Shown in pieces: positions 57,333 through 64,000 of a stretch of DNA of 64,000 nucleotides. The notes under the pieces are model-generated. The model worked only from the letters and a program-made list of their open reading frames with translations, had not been told where the DNA came from and made no database searches. A program made the position numbers and the translations under genes. The stretch is from Serilophus lunatus. Lineage: Eukaryota > Chordata > Aves > Passeriformes > Eurylaimidae. Location of the stretch: assembly GCA_013399895.1 (NCBI GenBank), contig VXBA01003437.1, positions 3,388,064-3,452,063 of the forward strand, written 5' to 3'. Positions within the stretch are counted from its first letter, which is position 1. The number at the start of each line of letters is the position of its first letter.

Positions 57333-57879
57333 AATTTTATACATAATGAACAGAAGTTATTTGGGCTAAAGTAATTTTTTTCCCACCAAGGCTTACCAAA
57401 AAAATGCTAGTTTTCACTTCATGTGGTTTAAAATTGGTTTAGGCTACTTGCAAATGGTTAATGTATTTTGTTGATCAAAATAACCAAACGTTTCCATTTT
57501 AAAATAATGGCATATCAGAAACCAAATTTTCATCCTCAAAAGACAAATTAAAAAGATCAATCTTCATTCACATTCATAAAAAGTTTTAAACCAATAAAGT
57601 GAAAAATAGCTGCTCTCACTTATTCTGTATATTAGATCTAAGCTCAGCCCTTTCCTGTTTCTGTTTACAATTGGCCCAGCTGGGGTTTTGGACAGATTTT
57701 TTTTTATAAAATCATCTCTTGCTGTCTTACCCTTGTACAGTGGTATTTTTCTATGCAGTTAAGTTTTGCCTTTTATGTATTTCAATTTCATTGCATTTTC
57801 ATGTCTTTCTTTTCTATTTGTATTTAAACTAGTTTAAAGTTTCTGCCCTCTTTAATACCTCAACTTGTGCCATTTTACT
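57333..57879. other. Unannotated AT-rich stretch
   Basis: No gene or repeat. It contains the 16-bp palindrome tttaaactagtttaaa at 57833-57848. Confidence 0.45.
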
Positions 57880-58085
57880 GCTGTCCCTAGGCAGCAGCAA
57901 TGAAAATGCAAGCTTTCCCATCACATTCACTTATCTGCTCCTTGCTGGAATTAAGATTAATTATAGTTGTCAGCGCATAACTAAAATCACAAACGTCAAT
58001 TTCCTCTTTTCACGTTTTTTGCTGTCAGAATAAATTGCATAATCATCACTTAATACCAAACTCTTGTTTCCCTAATAATATGCTA
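57880..58085. promoter_or_regulatory. Enhancer-like AT-rich block
   Basis: Features are aggcagcagcaatgaaaatg, cacttatctgctcc (GATA-like, about 57929-57942), ggaattaagattaattatag (57948-57967, with clustered TAAT cores), a CpG-containing cataactaaaatcacaaacg and aataaattgcataatcatca (58030-58049, C/EBP- or POU-like). The wording is close to that of vertebrate conserved non-coding elements, and no repeat family fits. Unproven without alignment. Confidence 0.35.
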
Positions 58086-61000
58086 TAGCCAAAGGTTTAC
58101 CAAAGGGAGCCCAAAGAAAACACATGAAACCTGAGAGGGTAAATACAACATGTGAAAGCACAACTGTGATAAGACTGGTACCACAGCTGGAGTGAGCCCT
58201 TTGCAGAGACCCTGGAACTTAGCCTGCACTGGCAGTAATTCCATGGGCCACAGCAGTGGGCTTTGATCCATTGAGAGTGTTTGCTTAGAGGATGGATGTC
58301 CAAAAGGGCATCTTGGCCTATGGGACACCTCTTCCTAGAAAAATGGCCAGCAATCAGAGCCAGAACTTTTCATAGAAGCTCAGGATTAATTAGGTCTTTG
58401 CCAAGGACGAGTTCTGCAGCTCCAGGAAGAGAAATGGACTGGAAATGGCTAACAGCAGTCCATGCCTGTGATGTGAGCCCCTTGTGAGAGACCTACTTTG
58501 AATGCTTGCTGTTGCCACTGTACCAACATCTTGGTGTGCCTGCCACCCGATTTGGTCTACTGCAGAGTTATGTCACTTTGGATTTGATGAAGTTGGAACA
58601 CCTGTAACAGACTTCTTTGTCAACCTGTCCCGTTCATGCGATTCACGTTCTTGCTATGAAAATTCAACTCCTCAGGCATGTGCTAGGTCATGCCCCAAGA
58701 ATGAACATCGGGTAGCTTATTTCCAAGTTAGGATCTCAGAAATTATATCAACATACAATCCACTTTTTTGCCCTAAATGCCTTTCCCAATTCCAGTCCCA
58801 TCTTACATACTGATGTCAACCATGCAAATCACATACTAGCTGTCCCCACAACTTGTATTTGTGCTAGCTTTTAGATCTTACTTCTCTGTGCTTTCTGTCT
58901 TAGTAACATTAGACAAAATCTAAAAGAACACCTGTGCACCCATGGCCTTCAATAGAGGGCAGCTGGTAAAAGAACTGTCCCTTTTACCTTCGCTTCATAT
59001 CCTGCTCAAATACCAACTCCACCTCAGAAGAATTTCTTTCTTTCCTCTAACCTTCCAGGAAGGACTCTCAGAAAAGTTGTGTCCAGGTGTCGGATAATGT
59101 CTGTCTGAGCTTTGGATAAACTGAAGTCTTCTCTTTTTGCATCTTTTTTTTTTTTTTTTCTAAAAAAACCCGCAAAGATTTACCAGTAAAATAAATAAAA
59201 AATACATTTGAAGAGAAAACTCAGTTTTTCTTTTATGAAAATTCCATATTTTAGCTTACAGCTCTTAAACTGGACTGTATACTCAAATCCTAACTCATAT
59301 ATGTTAGTCTTTTCATTCTCCTAATGCTATTTAAGCAAATTGATCATTAAAAATAAAAAAAAAAGGAAAAAATCTTAGTTGTAATATCAAATTCATTCAG
59401 AGAGTTCAGCACTACAAAGTGAGAAAATATACGACTCCTGACCTGGTATATCAATAGTAGGCTTGTGTGGGAACCAAAATGAAAATACCACTGTAGTCAA
59501 GAACTTTTGGAAAAGTTACTGTTTCCTTTCCATTTCACAGGTTTAAAGGGATTTTTTTTAAATCAATTTCCATTACTCTTCTTTTTTGAGATCAGGTTAT
59601 TAATTTGCTTATTTTTGTCCCCTGCTTTGAAAAATGTTTGCTCAAGGTGCCTAATTTCAGGAACTGTATGCAGGAATTTATAGTTTTGCTTACAGATACC
59701 AGTTGTTTGAAAAACTGGCCTGCTGAAGCACCTTGCTCACCTTCTGATATTTTGGAAGATCTCTGACATCCAGAGTATATGCAATCTCCAAAACTCACTG
59801 TCCTCAGGAGAACCTGTTCTCAAGAGCAGATCCACAGAGTGAAGAATTAGAGCAGAGCAGCCAGTGGGGGATTTGCAGGAGGGAACAAGAGGCTCTGGAG
59901 GCAGTGCAGCAACAGGCCCGTACCTCTCGTCTGGCAGTAGCAAGGCATCCTGCAGTCCTTCTGCTTGTGGGGTGACCACCTGAAAACATCTGGCTAGATT
60001 GCTGCACGTTACATTGCATGCAGAAAAAAACCCACACTTTGTGAAATCAAATACTTAAGACATTTGAATGCAGTTCTGTGTCATCCTTGGCTCCTGCAGA
60101 TGTGACAGCACTTCTTCAGAGACACTGAGCAAGGGACCCCTTAACAGAGGTAGTGGGGGCCACATGCCCTGTTTTCTTTCTGATTTTGATCATTTGGCTT
60201 TGTCCCAGACCCTGGTGAAGTGCTCTGGGAAGCTGGTATGTAGAAGGAAAGAGGAAAAAGAGCTAGGATGACATTTTGCACTGCATGTACTAGCATCACC
60301 TGCCGGTTTGGACTGCTTTCCCCAGAGACAACACTCTCCCTAAATCCTTCTTCCCAATCTTCTAATCCTCCAGCATATTCTGAGGGCTGTGGTGTAACCA
60401 TGGCACCAGCAGTGGTGAGACTGGAGAGCAGTTTATTTCCATCCTACTTTCCAAAAAATTGAGCCACTTCCCTCCTAGCCCTCCATCTGCATCATAACCC
60501 ACCAAACATACCCTTGTGATGAATGGAAATAGTCAGACATATTTGACTGACTCTAGCATTGGTGGAGCAAATCATGGAATTATTTGAAAAGAGGCAGCAA
60601 ATCAAACAGTGTAACTTTATTTGGCTTGGTGTGTTTCCTACAGCTTCACTTCAAAGAAAGCTGTATGTATGCTTTTGGGCATGTGCCTACTGACTGCAGT
60701 GCCAAGATGGAGAGGGAACCCAGAAAGGATGCACTTTCTCTTCTGCATTGTCAGAAGTACCAAGCTGCTGAGATGAAAAGAGGCCATATGAGTGCTTCAT
60801 CCTGCTGCACTTTTCTGGGAATTGACTACAGCTCAGAGGCAGCTAAAGCCTGATGTTACTTCTCCCCTTTAAAAAGGCAAAGTGGGTTGGGGCAAGAGAG
60901 GTACAGTGAAGGGAGCAAGCAACAGAAGGTGGATTATTTTTACTCTCCTAATGAACTACTTCTCCAGGCAGACTTGTGTAAGGGACTCATGGTCTACTGA

Positions 61001-62899
61001 AGACAAGCTTCTCTTCCATCATCTTCTTACTTGGTTCACATACTTGAATAATTCTTGGTTTATTTTCTTTTTTTATAAAAAAGCTTTTCTTTTTGATGCT
61101 GTCAATTTACAGCCCTGCCAAAGCCTTCTGTAACAATGAATTTTTCAACAGCCTCCAGGTCTCCTCACACTTCCCACCAGAAGCTCTTTAAATATTTGCA
61201 ATATCTGAAATTGTGATAATTAGTGGTTTGCCCCTTCTTAGATGATGTCATGTTCATTGACAGATAAAGTAAGAGTTGCTTAGCAAGCTAGCTCTACAAA
61301 TAGTGAGGAATGCTCTTCTGTCTATAGAAATGATAACATGTACCGTCATCCTCTGGACTGAGATGGGTCAAGACCGGGGTCAGGGCTGCTGTTCCTTGGC
61401 TGGAGAGCTTTCTTTTGTACAAAGAGGGTACTCACTAGCCAAAAAATTATGTGACTTCTGGTATTAATTTTTCAGTGTTTCAAGTATGCTGTTCAAACCT
61501 CTGAAATGCATGTTTCTTTGTGCATCTTATCCTAATCTGAACTTTCCCAACAAGCAAGCAATACAACGCAGCATCAGTGCCTTAATTTGCAAAATCATTT
61601 GCAAACCAGTTCTCGTATTTGTGACCAGCTGTTAGTTAAAGTATGAATACTAATCCTATTTCTACTCAATGCAAGGGTTTGGTTTTTTTCATACAGAACA
61701 TCGATGGCACTATGGAGGAGTTCTGATTCCTGGATCTCTTCTTAACCACTGGATAGACAGTCCACGTAAGGCTGAGGGTAGCATACAAGCCTTGAACAGC
61801 AAGGGTTACAGCCACACAGCGTGATAGCCTTGAGAGCCAAGCTCGCAGGATGTAAGGCCTCCAGTACTGCCAGCTTGTGTGAACAGTTTTATGTGCCATT
61901 TCTCTGCCTCCCTCTTCATAGACGGGATAAACAGTGTGTGAGAGGAGCCAAGAACACATTTTATATGAACATCATGTACTGTAGGAAATGTGTCTCTGCC
62001 ATCTTTCAGCCTTGGTTTCTTTTATAAGAAGCTAGCCACTAGAGCAAATTCCATCTTCTCCTGGTCTGTATTTCTTAATTATATCAAGACACGTATGAAG
62101 AGGTCTCGACTAACAGAACAGACTAAAGGAGCAAAATGTCTGCAGCAGATTCTTAAGGGCGGGAGGCAGATGGCTTCAGAGAGACTTGAGCTAATGGCAC
62201 ACCAGTGGAGCTGTGGGGGCCTTTCCCAGCTGGGGGCCACTTGGCTGGCATGCCCTAGGCTCATCTGGTATCTCCTCATGGCCCCTCGCTCTGTTTATAG
62301 GCAGGTAGCTCTATCCCCTTCTGCAGCAGAGATTTGTCTAACTCTGTCCTTCTCAGGATGTGTAAACCACCCCACACTCGCCCCCATCTTTTTGGGCTGC
62401 ACATTTCAGTGGCTGCAGAGGTGTTTACAAGATGGAAACTTACATTCTTCATAAGAAGCAAACTCCTGTGCCACCTCTCACTCCTGGACCTTTCCTTTAG
62501 GTGAATAAACTTCTTATTCAGGGAAAAGGGCCTCCTACACTGAGCATTTTTTTTTCTGAAAGTGAGGGTCTTTTCTTGTACAGCTGAGCTAAATACAAGG
62601 GAATTTTTATTTTTTTTTGTTCAGAAACGAACTTTTCTGTTTGGGAACAAGAGCTTTTACCGGGTGTGTATTGATTTATACATCTTCATTCAATATGGGC
62701 ACTAAGGAAACCTGTCCTGTTTTGTCTGAGGAGATACTAGAGAGATACTTAGCCTTTTTTTTTTTTTTTAAGCCTGGAGTTAAATCAGTTCCAGACTCTA
62801 TTAATTTGAGCAAATGCCCTTGGTCCCATTGCCTGGCCATTCAGAGCTATTGTATAACAACTAATTGGTCTATATGTCCCCTTCAATAAGGGAAGACTG
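58086..62899. other. Unannotated non-coding stretch
   Basis: Homopolymer T runs lie at 59144-59159 (16) and 62755-62769 (15). The frame 58502-58813 (103 codons, ATG) is cysteine-rich but has a poor start context and no family match. The frame 61990-62454 (154 codons) opens at GTG. No interspersed repeat was recognised. Confidence 0.45.
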
Positions 62900-63260
62900 C
62901 CACAGACACGGTGCTCGTGGAGTCTGTGAAAGATGCCTGGCTCAGGGGGAGCTGCAACACGAGGGGGATTAAGCGCAGCCCCGTCGTGTTGTGTTAACCT
63001 CTGCGGGCGGGGGCCCCAGGAGCCCCCCCAGGGGTGCGCAGGGCTCCTCGGGAAGGGGAGTGGGGTGAGGGCAGGCAGGAGGGTGAACAGTTCAGGGAGA
63101 TTACGAACCAAAAGACAAATAAGCACCACCCCCAATCCCAAACTCTGAGGACAGTGAAGGTTTAGCTGTGCACCCTGGGATCGCAGAAGAGGAAAAGTGG
63201 GACTGAAGGTTCCGAGCCGAGGCAGGCAGGACTGGAAGCAGCCTGGCAGCCACGGCCTGA
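62900..63260. promoter_or_regulatory. GC-rich, CpG-enriched block
   Basis: About 15 CpG occur between 62909 and 63255, ten of them before 63051, within a G- and C-run-rich sequence (gggcgggggccccagg at about 63005-63020). This is the most GC-rich part of the window. It could be the outer edge of a CpG island beyond the right end, a GC-rich minisatellite-like patch, or an exonic neighbourhood. No promoter motif or exon was identified. Confidence 0.3.
63050..63071 (+). other. G-quadruplex motif
   Basis: Four G tracts (ggg, gggg, gggg, ggg) with loops aa, agt and tga fit the standard quadruplex pattern within 22 bases. It lies in the CpG-enriched block. Confidence 0.75.
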
Positions 63261-64000
63261 CAGCAGGGAGGTGAGAAGCCAGGAGGACTGCCAAGCTGCA
63301 GGAGTAGAGGAGAGGGGCATGTGGCCAGCCCAACCCAACCCAAGGGCTTTGTTGTCACTCCCACAGAGGGAACTGCCTTGGCTCTGAGTGTGAGCAGCAG
63401 GGACTTCTGCTTACATGAGGATAATGCTGAAAATGTCTTAGCCACCTCAGTGGGGAATAATGTCCCCTCAGGAGCTGGTGATGGGGCAATAGCAGGGAGG
63501 CTGCAGCTGGCCCCGGTGATACAGCACTTGTCCCCCAAAGCCATGCCTCTGGGCTGATCCTAGTGCCTAGGCTGTGGTATGTGTGTAAGAGCATTAAGCC
63601 TGAGTGGGAGCACAGGGGGATTCAATGAATGAACAGGCCTGTTCAGCTCTTAACTTAAACAGGATTCTGTGTTAGAAAGGAAACTCTTGTGGAAGATCCT
63701 GTGGCTGTCCCAGCCCGAGGGGACTGTGCCCTGTGAGGGCTTTAGCCTTGCCGCAGGGGATGCGGATGAGAGAGCTAGGACATACACTTCAGCTGCAGAA
63801 GGGTTTCCTGGTGGGGCACTTGACCCAGGTTTTGGCTCCTCGAGCACCATGGCCCAGGTTTAATAATTGGCATGGAGGATAATTTTGGTTTCCTCGGGGC
63901 TTCATTCCCCTGTGAGCCTCTCTCCCCACCCTCCAGCACCCTGTGAACTTGTGTCAAAGCTGGGTTCCCAGAACTTGAATTAGCTTCAGGGAACAGAGCC
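63261..64000. other. Non-coding GC-moderate end of window
   Basis: The - strand frame 63101-63544 (147 codons) starts with ATG in a fair context (ggcATGg). Its product is Ala/Ser/Pro/Leu-rich and unrecognised. The 16-bp palindrome tgaacaggcctgttca lies at 63630-63645. No gene can be asserted. Confidence 0.4.

Noticed and set aside
57833..57848. 16-bp palindrome tttaaactagtttaaa
   Set aside because: Palindromes of this length are expected about once in 64 kb, more in AT-rich DNA; others occur at 31075-31090 and 39724-39739.
58502..58813. 103-codon cysteine-rich ATG frame
   Set aside because: Cysteine spacing fits no secreted-peptide family I know, there is no convincing signal peptide and the start context is poor.
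59144..59159. T16 as the tail of a - strand retrocopy
   Set aside because: No recognisable gene or LINE sequence follows on the right; the same holds for the T runs at 46708 and 62755.
61990..62454. 154-codon + frame
   Set aside because: It starts at GTG and shows no domain or splice context.
62785..63333. 182-codon open frame on the - strand, the longest in the window, with a hydrophobic start
   Set aside because: It opens at TTG; the only ATG in frame is close to its end. The openness follows the GC-rich composition and no protein family fits.
63630..63645. 16-bp palindrome tgaacaggcctgttca, like a steroid-receptor element
   Set aside because: Half-site spacing is four bases, not the three of a glucocorticoid element, and about one 16-bp palindrome is expected by chance in 64 kb.
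1..64000. CRISPR array, prokaryotic operon or phage-like system
   Set aside because: No regularly spaced direct repeats, no long compact genes and no ribosome binding sites; the repeats present are avian.

Overview
The window reads as non-coding bird DNA, most probably from a passerine. The evidence is its repeats: several 5'-truncated CR1 LINE copies, a short element with a tRNA-Ile-like head joined to a CR1-like tail (the build of TguSINE1, first known from zebra finch) at about 41857-41999, and old MIR-like remnants. No mammalian Alu or L1 was seen. I found no operon-like layout, no ribosome binding sites, no tRNA or rRNA gene and no exon I could assign to a known protein. The sequence is AT-leaning and CpG-poor, apart from two CpG clusters (about 1421-1740 and 62909-63255). 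It therefore looks like a gene desert or the inside of a very long intron.

Layout. 1-5260: a CpG-dense block running into an AT-rich enhancer-like block (1421-1960), a possible ancient CR1 scrap, an MIR-like scrap and a pyrimidine tract. 5261-13200: unannotated DNA, a long sense CR1 (8905-9747) and a Z-DNA-prone tract (11090-11126). 13200-22350: a strong G-quadruplex motif (13212-13253), two enhancer-like blocks, a block open in four frames (16817-17185) and a short palindrome. 22351-28355: two antisense CR1 copies and an imperfect hairpin (27691-27783). 28356-41856: a 22-bp perfect palindrome carrying AATAAA on both strands (30702-30723), several enhancer-like AT-rich blocks, the best MIR (36322-36425) and a CR1 3' end (37640-37734). 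41857-56232: the tRNA-Ile/CR1 SINE, a C-rich G4 motif (47013-47033), an MIR-like remnant and a long antisense CR1 that keeps 60 codons of its reverse-transcriptase ORF end. 56233-64000: a possible old CR1 scrap, one enhancer-like block and a GC-rich terminal kilobase with a G4 motif.

The long open frames in the window do not behave as genes. Several of the longest start at GTG or TTG instead of ATG, none resembles a family I recognise, and many overlap other open frames on either strand. I found no clear new biological system. The best leads are the 22-bp palindrome with bidirectional polyadenylation hexamers, the 93-nt hairpin, the SINE as a lineage marker, and the 1.4-2.0 kb CpG/enhancer-like block. 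The enhancer-like blocks are pattern judgements without an alignment and carry low confidence.
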